Source: UBA2402 sp037139735
Lineage (GTDB): Bacteria > Planctomycetota > Phycisphaerae > Phycisphaerales > UBA1924
NCBI GenBank assembly: GCA_037139735.1
Contig: JBAXFU010000011.1
Coordinates: 1-52,541 of the forward strand
Length of the DNA: 52,541 bases
Direction: 5' to 3'
The stretch's first letter is position 1, and every line of letters begins with the position of its first letter. Shown piece by piece: positions 43,051 through 50,514 of the stretch. Both the position numbers and the translations under genes were made by a program. Under the pieces are notes generated by a model that was given only the letters and a program-made list of their open reading frames with translations, was not told the origin of the DNA and made no database searches.

Positions 43051-44268
43051 ATGCCTCCTCCGATCTTGCGAACCGACGCCCAGCGGCAGCGTCACCTCGA
43101 GCAACTGATGGAAGTGACGTCGCTGCCCAGCGTCGCCGGACGCGAGCAGCGGGTGATCGCGTGGATTCGTCGCTGGCTCGCCGCACGGCCCGATCTGGCG
43201 TGCACCGCCGATGCGCACGGCAACCTCGTGATCGGGGCGGCCGCCGAGCGAGCCACGGACGCCCGTCCGGTGTACTTCACGGCCCACATGGATCATCCGG
43301 GCTTCGTCGTCGAGCGCATCGTCGCGCCGGACGTGGTGGAACTCTCGTTCCGAGGCGGCGTGATGGACGAGTACTTCGTCGATGCGCCGGTGGTGATCCA
43401 CGACGAGTTCGACGTGCGTCACGAGGGGCGGCTGTTCGGCGATCCTCGCCCGGGGGGCAAGTCCGGGGGCTTCCGGCACTACATGGTCGAGCTTCGCCGC
43501 CCGACCGACTCGGTGGCCGTGGGCGACGTGGCGACGTGGGACGTCGGCCCGGCGGAGGTGATCGACGGGCTGGTGCACACGCTCGCGTGCGACGACCTGG
43601 CCGCGTTGGCTGCGGCGGTGGCTGCGTACGACACGCTGCCCCTGGACCAACTGACGCAACCGGTGCGGCTGCTCTTCACGCGGGCGGAGGAAATCGGCTT
43701 CGTTGGGGCCATCGGGGCGTGTCGCTCGAAGACGCTGCCGGCGAACGCGAGGGTGATTGCGCTCGAGAACAGCCGCAGCTTCGCGGAGAGCCCGATCGGC
43801 GGGGGGCCGATCGTGCGGGTGGGCGACCGGCTGAGCATTTTCGCGCCCTCGCTGACGGACGCGGTGGCCAAGCGGGCCGAGGAGATCGCGGGCGGGTCGA
43901 GCACGGTGACGGCGTCGCAGAAGCTGGCGGACCTGCCCCGCTGGAAATGGCAGCGCAAGCTGATGGCGGGCGGGGCGTGCGAGGCGAGCGTCTTTTGCGC
44001 CTTCGGGCTCGAGGCCACGTGCGTCTGCCTGCCGCTGGGGAACTACCACAACATGGCGGACCTTCAGGCGGTGCAGGAAGGGACGTTCCAAGGCAAGCCG
44101 CACGTGGCGAGGGAGTTCATCGCCGAAGCGGACTATCAGGGGCTGGTGGACCTGCTGATGGCGTGCGGACTGTCGCTGCCGGAGAACCCGCCCTTTGCGC
44201 AGCACCTCGCGCTCTTCGAGCGGCTGTGGAACGACAAGTCGTGGGTGCTGCCGGGATTGCCGGGGTGA
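43051..44268 (+). CDS. M42-like zinc aminopeptidase
   Basis: A 405-residue metallopeptidase of the M28/M42 clan. Metal-ligand motifs are VYFTAHMDHPGFVVE (His/Asp), LACDDLAALAAAV (bridging Asp), TRAEEIGFVGAIG (catalytic Glu pair) and VIALENSRS. The late LPLGNYHNMADLQAVQ supplies the final His. M42 enzymes trim N-terminal residues from peptides as large oligomers. Start 43051 (MPPPILRTDAQ) lies 32 bases after the glycogen synthase stop. No signal peptide is present, so it is probably cytoplasmic. Confidence 0.86.
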   Translation: MPPPILRTDAQRQRHLEQLMEVTSLPSVAGREQRVIAWIRRWLAARPDLACTADAHGNLVIGAAAERATDARPVYFTAHMDHPGFVVERIVAPDVVELSFRGGVMDEYFVDAPVVIHDEFDVRHEGRLFGDPRPGGKSGGFRHYMVELRRPTDSVAVGDVATWDVGPAEVIDGLVHTLACDDLAALAAAVAAYDTLPLDQLTQPVRLLFTRAEEIGFVGAIGACRSKTLPANARVIALENSRSFAESPIGGGPIVRVGDRLSIFAPSLTDAVAKRAEEIAGGSSTVTASQKLADLPRWKWQRKLMAGGACEASVFCAFGLEATCVCLPLGNYHNMADLQAVQEGTFQGKPHVAREFIAEADYQGLVDLLMACGLSLPENPPFAQHLALFERLWNDKSWVLPGLPG

Positions 44269-44304
44269 GGCACGGGGAAGGCATCGGTCACGCTGGTCGG
44301 CGTC

Positions 44305-44391
44305 GTCAGCGGACGCCCGCGTACCCAGGCCTCGCCCGCAGAGCCGGGCAGCGCCCTGGGCTCCCTGCTGGTTCGCCCCTTGGGGGGCGAG
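44305..44391. repeat. Structured repeat family B, copy 1
   Basis: Begins GTCAGCGGACG, then CCCAGG...CCTGGG enclosing GCCCG-cagagc-CGGGC, CCTGCTGGTTCGCCCC and a closing hairpin CGCCCC/GGGGCG. It lies between convergent genes and is non-coding. Confidence 0.8.
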
Positions 44392-44464
44392 GAGGCGGTG
44401 GGTTGATCGTGTGGGCGCGATGCGTTTTGACCGTTGTTGCGCGTCGATCTGCATGGCTTCGGCC

Positions 44465-44552
44465 GTCAGCGGACGACCGTGCACCCAGGGCTCGCCCGCA
44501 GAGCCGGGCAGCGCCCTGGGCTACCTGCTGGTTCGCCCCAAAGCGGGCGAAA
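44465..44552. repeat. Structured repeat family B, copy 2
   Basis: Exactly 160 bases after copy 1 and about 85% identical by eye. The CCCAGGGC/GCCCTGGG stem is longer here. The terminal hairpin is TTCGCCC-CAAAGC-GGGCGAA, different in sequence from copy 1 but with the stem kept. The 73 bases between the copies are not repeated. Confidence 0.8.
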
Positions 44553-44589
44553 GGGCAATCGCTTCGTGCCCCTTGCGCTCGGCGATGCG

Positions 44590-45594
44590 TCACTTCGCAT
44601 GTGCGATCTGCGACCACGCATCGACGAGGCGGGTGGCGATCGGTCCGACCGTGCCCTCCCCCACCGCGTGAGACTCGACCGACACGACAGGCAGGACGCC
44701 CCAGCTGCTGTTGGTGAGGAAGAGTTCGTCGGCGTCGAGCACGTCGCGGATGGAGATCATGCGGCGGCGACATTCGATGCCTTCCGCGAGGGCCCAGTCC
44801 ATCACCCAGCGACGCACGATGCCGGGCAACACGGGGCTGGGGACGGCCACGCCGCGAACCGGCGGGTCGTAGTTGTTGACGGGCTCGCCTTCGGCGGGCG
44901 GCTGCGGCTCGAGGCCTTCCTCGCCCAGCACGTCCTCTTCCTCGCCTCGGGCGATGGGGGTCACGAGTTCGCCGTCGGCGACGATGAAGGCGTTGCTGAC
45001 GCAGCCGCCAGCGAGGTAGTTGGTCACCTGCATCACCAGCGCCTCGGCGGCTCGCTTGCCCGCGGCGACCTGGAGTTCGCGGAGGCGGGGCCAGTAGTTG
45101 AGCGTCTTGTGACCTTGGAAGGGGTCGAGGGGGTTGGCCTTCCAGTCGGCGATGGTGGCGAGCACGCCTCGACGGAGCATCTCCGGCGGGTACGCGGCGG
45201 CGGGCTGGGCGTGGATGAGGAGCGTGGGGGCGTGTTCCCTCGCCTCGCCGCCCGCCTTGGCGGCGGAGAGGAGGTTGAGATCGCCGCCGGTGATGGTGAG
45301 TCGCACGCGGAGGCGTTGCGCATCGGACTGATCGGCGAAGGCGCGCTCGACGGTGCGTCGCACCGCGTCGGCGAGGGCGGCGGTGCGGAGGTGCTCGGAG
45401 AGGGTGAGGTCGCGTGCGCTGTCGGCGAGGCGTTGGAGGTGCTGGTCGAGGTGCACGACTCGGGCGTGGTCGCCTTCGCGAACGGCGAGCATCGTCTCGA
45501 AGAGTCCGACGCCATGCTGCAGGCCGGCGTCGAAGGCTCCCACCATGGCCTGGTCGGGCGAGAGAAACGAACCGTTGAGGAAGACGGTGGACAT
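44590..45594 (-). CDS. Class IV PLP aminotransferase (branched-chain aminotransferase or aminodeoxychorismate lyase type)
   Basis: A 334-residue fold-type IV PLP enzyme. Start motif MSTVFLNGSFLSPDQAMVGAFDAGLQHGVGLFETML; the PLP Lys is in FQGHKTLNYWPRL; the cofactor-phosphate region includes YLAGGCVSNAFIVADG and LFLTNSSWGVLPVVSV. A Glu/Pro-rich insert (about 218-245) is unusual. IlvE, D-amino-acid transaminase and PabC share this fold, and the sequence does not decide between them. It is the last gene of the rdgB-fur-rnpA-yidD unit, 11 bases after yidD. Confidence 0.85.
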   Translation of the reverse strand: MSTVFLNGSFLSPDQAMVGAFDAGLQHGVGLFETMLAVREGDHARVVHLDQHLQRLADSARDLTLSEHLRTAALADAVRRTVERAFADQSDAQRLRVRLTITGGDLNLLSAAKAGGEAREHAPTLLIHAQPAAAYPPEMLRRGVLATIADWKANPLDPFQGHKTLNYWPRLRELQVAAGKRAAEALVMQVTNYLAGGCVSNAFIVADGELVTPIARGEEEDVLGEEGLEPQPPAEGEPVNNYDPPVRGVAVPSPVLPGIVRRWVMDWALAEGIECRRRMISIRDVLDADELFLTNSSWGVLPVVSVESHAVGEGTVGPIATRLVDAWSQIAHAK

Positions 45595-45605
45595 GGCGTG
45601 TGGGG

Positions 45606-45860
45606 TCAGCGTCGGTCGGGCGAGGGCGGATGGTCCTTCACGGGCACCGGGTCGTACCCGCCCGTGACGAAGGGATTGCACCGGAGAATACGGCGGATGG
45701 TCAACCACGACCCGCGGCCGGGCCCCCACTCGCGGATCGCCTCGAGGCCGTAGTGCGAGCAGGTCGGGTGGAAGCGACATTGCCCGCTCATGAAGGGCGA
45801 AAGCAGGACCTGATAGAGACGGATGAGGCCGATGAGCAGGCGGCTCAGAAGGCGGCTCAC
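45606..45860 (-). CDS. yidD: Membrane protein insertion efficiency factor YidD
   Basis: An 84-residue protein starting with GTG in a GTGA overlap with rnpA. The YidD signature is complete: LYQVLLSPFMSGQCRFHPTCSHYGLEAI, then GSWLTIRRILRCNPFVTGGYDPVP. It binds the inner membrane through an amphipathic N-terminal helix and assists YidC-mediated insertion. rnpA-yidD adjacency is ancient and widespread, which supports both calls. Confidence 0.95.
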   Translation of the reverse strand: MSRLLSRLLIGLIRLYQVLLSPFMSGQCRFHPTCSHYGLEAIREWGPGRGSWLTIRRILRCNPFVTGGYDPVPVKDHPPSPDRR

Positions 45861-46276
45861 GACGCGTCCCTCTCGCTGCGGCGGCGACGGCGGGCCCATT
45901 CGTCGGCGGCTTGGGCGGCGAGGGTTCGGAGTTCGGCGTCGACGATGGCGAAGGAGATGCCGCGGGCGTCGCGGACGCCGACGATGGCATCGAACCCCGC
46001 GCCTTCGAGCAGCGGGAGTTCGTGCTGGGAGTGGCGAAAGGCCTCGCGGATGAGCCGCTTGCAGCGGACGCGGATGGCGGCGTGGCCCGCGCGACTGGAG
46101 ACGGCGAGGCCCAATCGCCACGCGGGGCGACCATTGGGGATGGCCCAGAGCATGAGGAAGCGGCCTTGCTTGCGCATCTTCCCCGCGTGCACGGCCTCGA
46201 ACTCAAGGTCGTGGCACAGGCGACGGGAAGGGCCGAGCGTGTGGCGTGGCGGAGATTGGTCCGGCGAACTGGTCAA
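45857..46276 (-). CDS. rnpA: Ribonuclease P protein component RnpA, probable TTG start
   Basis: A 139-residue basic protein that assists the RNase P RNA in trimming tRNA 5' ends. Family landmarks are RRLCHDLEFEAVHAGKMRKQGRFLMLWAIPN, then RLGLAVSS and the RNR-region AIRVRCKRLIREAFRH, with Arg-Cys-Lys for the usual Arg-Asn-Arg. No ATG or GTG fits. TTG at 46276 forms a TTGA overlap with the fur stop and gives a normal length. The ATG at 46360 would overlap fur by 88 bases. rpmH, the usual upstream neighbour, is absent. Confidence 0.88.
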   Translation of the reverse strand: MTSSPDQSPPRHTLGPSRRLCHDLEFEAVHAGKMRKQGRFLMLWAIPNGRPAWRLGLAVSSRAGHAAIRVRCKRLIREAFRHSQHELPLLEGAGFDAIVGVRDARGISFAIVDAELRTLAAQAADEWARRRRRSERDAS

Positions 46277-46722
46277 TGGCGACAGGTGCGACCGTGCTTG
46301 TGTGGCAGCGTGCAGGATGTCGAGGCCGACGCCGGCGAGGCGGGGCCGCACGAGGCGCACGTGCCGAAGAGGACGAGTTCGTGCCCGTCGAGCGTGAAGC
46401 CCTTGGGGGCCAGCGAGGCGAAGTCGCCGGGACAGCCGTCGACCTCGAAGACGCGGTCGCAGCGGCGGCAGAAGAAGTGGTGATGGTGGCCCTTGCCGGT
46501 GAGTTCGAAGCGGGGCGAGTCGCCGGGGATCTCGACGGGGACGATGATGCCGCTCTCGACGAGGAGTTTCAGGGTGCGGTAGACGGTGGCCATGCCCAGC
46601 CCCTCGATGCGGGTCTGGGCGTGCTCAAGGATCTCGCGGGGCGAGAGGGGCGTGCCCGCGTCGGCGATGGCGTCGCGGATGGCCTGACGCTGGCGGGTTT
46701 GTCGTTCGGACGGGGCACGCAT
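46273..46722 (-). CDS. fur: Fur-family metalloregulator (Zur- or Fur-like)
   Basis: A 149-residue repressor. A winged-helix N-terminus (RQRQAIRDAIADAG, PREILEHAQ, LGMATVYRTLKLLVESGII) precedes the metal-sensing part GKGHHHHFFCRRCDRVFEV. Two CxxC pairs (CRRC, CASC) would hold structural zinc. The extra C-terminal tail CTLPHKHGRTCRH is rich in Cys and His. Whether it senses Fe, Zn or peroxide cannot be decided; the zinc-like transport genes in the window make Zur possible. It lies between rdgB (37-base gap) and rnpA (overlap). Confidence 0.93.
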   Translation of the reverse strand: MRAPSERQTRQRQAIRDAIADAGTPLSPREILEHAQTRIEGLGMATVYRTLKLLVESGIIVPVEIPGDSPRFELTGKGHHHHFFCRRCDRVFEVDGCPGDFASLAPKGFTLDGHELVLFGTCASCGPASPASASTSCTLPHKHGRTCRH

Positions 46723-46759
46723 CGGCGGATTGTAGAGGAGCGTGGGACGACCGGGCGGC

Positions 46760-47413
46760 TCAGGGCTGGGAGGCGAGCCATGCCGCCAGGCGAGTGGCGG
46801 CCTGGGCGCGGTGGCTGAGGCGGTTCTTTTCGGCCGGGTCGAGTTCTGCGCCGGTGCGGGTGAAGTCGGGGGCGACCAGGAAGAGGGGGTCGTAGCCGAA
46901 GCCGTGGGTGCCGGCGGGCACGCGGGGCGGGAGGCCGATGCGACCTTCGAAGGTGCCGCGGAAGTGGTGCACGGCTTGGTCGCCGGGACGAGCGAGGGCG
47001 ATGACGCAGACGAAGCGGGCCCCGCGCCGTTCGGGGGCTATGCCCTCGAGTTCTCGTAGCACGCGTTGGTTGTTGGCCGCGTCGCGCTGCTCGCGGGTCA
47101 TGCCTGTCTCCCGGCCGTCGGTGCAGTAATGCGAGGAGATCACGCCGGGCCTGGCGCCCAGGGCGTCGATCTCGATGCCCGAGTCGTCGGCGAGGCACTC
47201 GAGGCCGGTGGCGGCGGCGTAGGCCCGGGCCTTGATGGCGGCGTTGGCCTCGAAGGTGGCGCCGGTTTCGGCGGGTTCGGCGAAGGGCCCGGGCAGGTCG
47301 CCAAGGCCCAGCAGCCGCACGCGGGGCGCGGCGGGCCCGAGGATGGCGCGGAGTTCCTCGACCTTGTGGGCGTTGCCGGTGGCCAGGACGATGGTGCGCG
47401 TGGGGCTGGTCAT
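46760..47413 (-). CDS. rdgB: RdgB/HAM1 (d)ITP/XTP pyrophosphatase
   Basis: A 217-residue housecleaning nucleotidase that hydrolyses dITP, ITP and XTP to keep deaminated purines out of nucleic acids. Motifs are TIVLATGNAHKVEELRAIL at the N-terminus, TFEANAAIKARAYAAATG, LADDSGIEIDALGARPGVIS, GTHGFGYDPLFLV and EKNRLSHRAQA, all canonical. Start 47413 (MTSPTRTIV). It is the first gene of the unit running into fur, and is divergent from the PfkB kinase gene with 41 bases between starts. Confidence 0.96.
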   Translation of the reverse strand: MTSPTRTIVLATGNAHKVEELRAILGPAAPRVRLLGLGDLPGPFAEPAETGATFEANAAIKARAYAAATGLECLADDSGIEIDALGARPGVISSHYCTDGRETGMTREQRDAANNQRVLRELEGIAPERRGARFVCVIALARPGDQAVHHFRGTFEGRIGLPPRVPAGTHGFGYDPLFLVAPDFTRTGAELDPAEKNRLSHRAQAATRLAAWLASQP

Positions 47414-47454
47414 GCGATGGAAGTCCGCGAGATCGTGTATGCTTGGCTCACGAT

Positions 47455-48615
47455 ATGGCCACACGCAAGGACATCGCGACGAGTGCGGCGACGAAGATCG
47501 GGGCCCTGACCCGAGCCGAGTCGGCCCTCGTGGGCTTCGACGGGTTCATCGACTCGATCATCCACATGGTCGACGTGCGTCACGACATGAGCCCCTCGGG
47601 GTATGTGCGCCTCAAGACCATCAGCGCGTTCGCGGCGCGATGCGCCGACGCCTCGGGCAAGTCGACCAACATCGAGCAGGTGCTGCTGGAGGATCGCTTC
47701 GGGGGCAACGGGCCCTTGATGGCGGGCGGCTTGGCGCACCTGGGCATGAAGGTGGACTACGTGGGCGCGGTGGGTCAGGGGCCTTCGCTGGCGTTGCACC
47801 CGGTCTTTGCGCCCTTTGCGGCGCGATGCCGCCGGGTGGTGCCGGTGGCCGAGCCGTCGACGACGGATTGCCTCGAGTTCGACGACGGCAAGTTGATGTT
47901 CAACAACACGGCGAACGTGCAGCAGGTGACGTGGGAGCGGTTGATCGAGCGCGTGGGGCTCGACGCGCTGCGGGCGATGGTGGACGAGGCCGCGCTGCTG
48001 GGCATCGTGAACTGGTCGCTCCTGGGGGGTGTGCCGGGGATCTGGCGGGGCTTGGTGCGCGAGGTGCTGCCCCGGGCGAGCGCGAAGGCGAGGCGGGTCT
48101 TCATCGACCTGTCGGACCCGGCGAAGCGGACGGACGGCGACATTCGCGGCGCTCTCGAGCAACTGCGGGAGTTGGAAGCCGCACCGGGCGTGGCGGTGAC
48201 GCTGGGGCTCAACCTGGCGGAATCGCAGCGGATCGCCTCGGTGCTGGGTCTGGGGGTGTATGGCGAGGGGTCGATGGCGACGCTGGGCCAGCGCGTGAGT
48301 CAGGCGGCGGCGGCGATTCGCGAGCGGCTGGGGCTCGACTGCGTGGTGATCCATCCTCGCGAGGGGGCGGGCGCGGCGGATGCAAGCGGTGCGACCGGCT
48401 GGTTCGACGGGCCCTTCACGGCGCAGCCGCGGCTGTCGACGGGGGCGGGCGATCACTTCAACGGGGGCTTCGCCTTCGCGCAGGTGCACGGGCTGAACCT
48501 GGAGGAATGCCTCGCGACGGCGTGCGCCGTGAGCGGGGCCTACGTGCGGGACGCGGAAAGCCCGACGCGTGAGCGGCTGACGGCGTTCTTGCGAGACCTG
48601 CCGGGACCGGAGTGA
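47455..48615 (+). CDS. PfkB-family carbohydrate kinase
   Basis: A 386-residue kinase. ALVGFDGFIDSIIHMVDVR near the N-terminus, FGGNGPLMAGGLAHLGMKVDYVGAVG (substrate-side di-glycine) and the catalytic anion-hole motif RLSTGAGDHFNGGFAFA (with its Asp) define the ribokinase/PfkB family. The phosphorylated sugar or nucleoside is not predictable. No transport or catabolic gene adjoins it. ATG 47455 was chosen; ATG 47443 would add four residues. Confidence 0.88.
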   Translation: MATRKDIATSAATKIGALTRAESALVGFDGFIDSIIHMVDVRHDMSPSGYVRLKTISAFAARCADASGKSTNIEQVLLEDRFGGNGPLMAGGLAHLGMKVDYVGAVGQGPSLALHPVFAPFAARCRRVVPVAEPSTTDCLEFDDGKLMFNNTANVQQVTWERLIERVGLDALRAMVDEAALLGIVNWSLLGGVPGIWRGLVREVLPRASAKARRVFIDLSDPAKRTDGDIRGALEQLRELEAAPGVAVTLGLNLAESQRIASVLGLGVYGEGSMATLGQRVSQAAAAIRERLGLDCVVIHPREGAGAADASGATGWFDGPFTAQPRLSTGAGDHFNGGFAFAQVHGLNLEECLATACAVSGAYVRDAESPTRERLTAFLRDLPGPE

Positions 48616-48668
48616 CGCGGAAGACCCAAGTCAACCTGGCGCGGGCCATGGTCGGAAGGGATGCATCC

Positions 48669-49487
48669 TCACGGCTCGAAGCGCGGGTTCGGGATCGGGT
48701 GACCGGGCGCCTGCGGCAGGTGTGGAGCCGCCGCCTCGGTTCTGCTTGACGGAGCTTGAGCCGTCGCCTCGGGCCATGTGGTCGCCGTGCGTTCCCGCCA
48801 CCGGGGCTCGAGGCCGGAGGCGTGGTCTGCCGCGAGGTTGGCGACTCTCGCGATGAACCACCAGTGACATGCGAGTCCCGCGAGGACCGCGAGGTGGAAG
48901 AGTTCGTGGGGCCTGACGACGCGAGGCCAGAGCAGCGGCCACTCGGCCAGTTCCACCGCCGCACCGAGGGTGTAGATGATGCCCCCGAGGAGCAGGGGCC
49001 ACATGAACCGCACGCCGTAGCGAAGACTCAGCGCGGTCATCGCGTACACGCCGAGCCACCCCATCGCCACGTACGCGCCGATGCCCAGCCAGGCAGGACA
49101 CGTCTCGAAGAAGGCGAGCTTGAGGGCGATCCCCGCGGCCGCGATCGTCCAGATGAGGCCGAGCATGCCCCAACGCGCCAGCCCCGCGAAGAGCATGGCA
49201 TGGATCGGCGTGAAGGTGCCCGCGATGAGGATGAAGATCGCCGCGTGGTCGAGGCGTTGGAGGGCGTGCCTCCACTCGGTGGCCCTGGCCCAGTGGAAGA
49301 TCGCGCTGCACGACAAGAGCAGCACCGCGGCCATGGAGAAGATCGCGAGACTCAGGCGATGTCCGCCCCGACTTCGGTTCAGCAGGGGCGGCGCGGCGGC
49401 GGCCGCGACGACCGCTCCGAACAGGTGCGTCGCGCTGCTGACAGGATCGGCGACCCCATACAACGGGAATGGGACCGGCGAGGCCAT
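48669..49487 (-). CDS. Hemolysin III / PAQR-family membrane protein
   Basis: A 272-residue protein with seven hydrophobic segments. PAQR motifs are GVADPVSSATHLFG, SCSAIFHWARATEWRHALQRLDHAAIFILIAGTFTPI, and the late PHELFHLAVLAGLACHWWF, whose His residues would bind a metal. The C-terminal 40 residues are hydrophilic and variable. Relatives act in membrane-lipid homeostasis or as putative hydrolases; hemolysis is not established for most. It converges with the PfkB gene. Confidence 0.9.
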   Translation of the reverse strand: MASPVPFPLYGVADPVSSATHLFGAVVAAAAAPPLLNRSRGGHRLSLAIFSMAAVLLLSCSAIFHWARATEWRHALQRLDHAAIFILIAGTFTPIHAMLFAGLARWGMLGLIWTIAAAGIALKLAFFETCPAWLGIGAYVAMGWLGVYAMTALSLRYGVRFMWPLLLGGIIYTLGAAVELAEWPLLWPRVVRPHELFHLAVLAGLACHWWFIARVANLAADHASGLEPRWRERTATTWPEATAQAPSSRTEAAAPHLPQAPGHPIPNPRFEP

Positions 49488-49591
49488 GGGAGGACCATAG
49501 CCGCTCGGGAACGTTGCACTCGTTGAGGCGAGATCCGCCGGATCGATGGATCGCCAACTCCAAACACGTTCCTAATCGTCGCGATCCGGAC

Positions 49592-49621
49592 TCGACACTC
49601 GCATCGGCGGTGCGCTATAGT
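49592..49621 (+). promoter_or_regulatory. Sigma-70-like promoter for tRNA-Ala
   Basis: TCGACA (49592-49597), an 18-base spacer and TATAGT (49616-49621) match the -35 and -10 consensus at five of six positions each. The tRNA begins about 40 bases downstream of the expected transcription start. Confidence 0.6.
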
Positions 49622-49668
49622 CGTCCCCTCGAAAAGGCCGCCCACGGCCGGATCGACACATTCACGAT

Positions 49669-49741
49669 GGGGCGGTAGCTCAGTTGGTAGAGCGCATCGT
49701 TCGCAATGATGAGGTCGGGAGTTCGACTCTCCTCCGCTCCA
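49669..49741 (+). tRNA. tRNA-Ala (anticodon CGC)
   Basis: A 73-base tRNA. Acceptor GGGGCGG pairs with CCGCTCC, discriminator A. The D arm is GCTC/GAGC. The anticodon loop TTCGCAA gives anticodon CGC. The T arm is GGGAG-TTCGACT-CTCCT. CCA is not encoded. It reads GCG alanine codons. Confidence 0.97.
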
Positions 49742-49795
49742 CTTTCCCGATCGCGACGGCGAGGTCCGTCGTCCGAGCCGTTTGAGGGCTCCACC

Positions 49796-49828
49796 TTGGG
49801 GTTTCGCCTTGGGGTTTCGCCTTGGGGG
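49796..49828. repeat. 13-bp tandem array, 2.5 copies
   Basis: Two identical TTGGGGTTTCGCC units and a partial third, 55 bases after tRNA-Ala. Confidence 0.8.
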
Positions 49829-50294
49829 ATTGACCCAAGTGCGTGACACCTGCCTCCGCGGCGGGAGTTCACCCGCCGAATCGCATCGACCTGCCGCCGC
49901 CAGATCGAACGCCACCGAGGCCATGGCCTTGAAGCCGATGGTGAAGGGGCGGGCGTCGACCATGTCCGCGGGCGTGACGAGGCGCCGGGTGGCGGCGATG
50001 CCGGTGTTGATCGACTCGGTGGTGCTGATCGAACCGTCGGCGGAGGCCGGCGAGAAGAAGGGCTTCGACGAAACGCGGCTGGAGAGGGTGGAAACCCGGA
50101 GGCAGCCGGGGTCGAGGTTCCCATCGGTCGACCAGGGGTCCTCAAGGTCAACATCCCGAAGCGAGCGGCAGGCGTTGCCTGTGCGTTGCTGGATGGCGAG
50201 CAAAATCGAGAGGAACAAACCGAGCGGCAAGGGCTCGCAACGATCAGCGTCGCAGGCGATGTCGCGGACGACGCCACTGGCCGGACCCAACGCA

Positions 50295-50326
50295 AAACGC
50301 CGCAAACCCTTGGGCTTGCGGCGTTT
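50295..50326 (-). terminator. Terminator hairpin downstream of tRNA-Pro
   Basis: AAACGCCGCAA (50295-50305) and TTGCGGCGTTT (50316-50326) form an 11-bp stem, with CCC/GGG pairing inside the loop. On the minus strand the stem is followed by TTTTGCG. It lies nine bases past the 3' end of tRNA-Pro. Confidence 0.75.
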
Positions 50327-50334
50327 GGCGTTAA

Positions 50335-50408
50335 TCGGGGTGACTGGATTCGAACCAGCGACCTTCTCGACCCGAACGAGACGCGCTACCAAGCTGCGCT
50401 ACACCCCG
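50335..50408 (-). tRNA. tRNA-Pro (anticodon CGG)
   Basis: A 74-base tRNA on the minus strand. Acceptor CGGGGTG pairs with CACCCCG, discriminator A. The anticodon loop TTCGGGT gives anticodon CGG. The T loop is GGTTCGAATCC. CCA is not encoded. It reads CCG proline codons. Confidence 0.97.
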
Positions 50409-50415
50409 TGGCGTC

Positions 50416-50446
50416 TTGGAATCGGCGTTCCAAGGGGCAGAGTATA
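50416..50446 (-). promoter_or_regulatory. Promoter region of tRNA-Pro
   Basis: On the minus strand TATACT (50446-50441) is a good -10 box, 32 bases before the tRNA. Just inside, TTGGAA-TCGGCG-TTCCAA (50416-50433) is a perfect 6-bp inverted repeat at the expected transcript start. No clear -35 box is seen. Confidence 0.5.
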
Positions 50447-50514
50447 GCCGCGGCCCCCGGGGCCGGGGTCGGAGGGGCCGATACCTTTGGGGACCAGAAC
50501 CCGGACACGCCCGC

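Larger units (their letters stand above)
49742..50334. other. Gene-free stretch between two tRNA genes
   Basis: About 590 bases without a convincing gene. Seen here: a 13-base tandem repeat TTGGGGTTTCGCC at 49796-49821 with a partial third unit, and the tRNA-Pro terminator at 50295-50326. Open frames on both strands run through the tRNAs and have no recognisable domain. Confidence 0.45.

Noticed and set aside
46277..46360. Upstream ATG extension of rnpA
   Set aside because: It would overlap fur by 88 bases and add 28 residues absent from RnpA proteins. The TTG at 46276 fits the overlap pattern of the other genes.
49379..50447. Open frames on both strands reading across tRNA-Ala or tRNA-Pro (49379-50392 minus; 49782-50447 plus)
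   Set aside because: Their most protein-like segments are translations of the tRNA sequences. A gene through a tRNA and its terminator is not credible.
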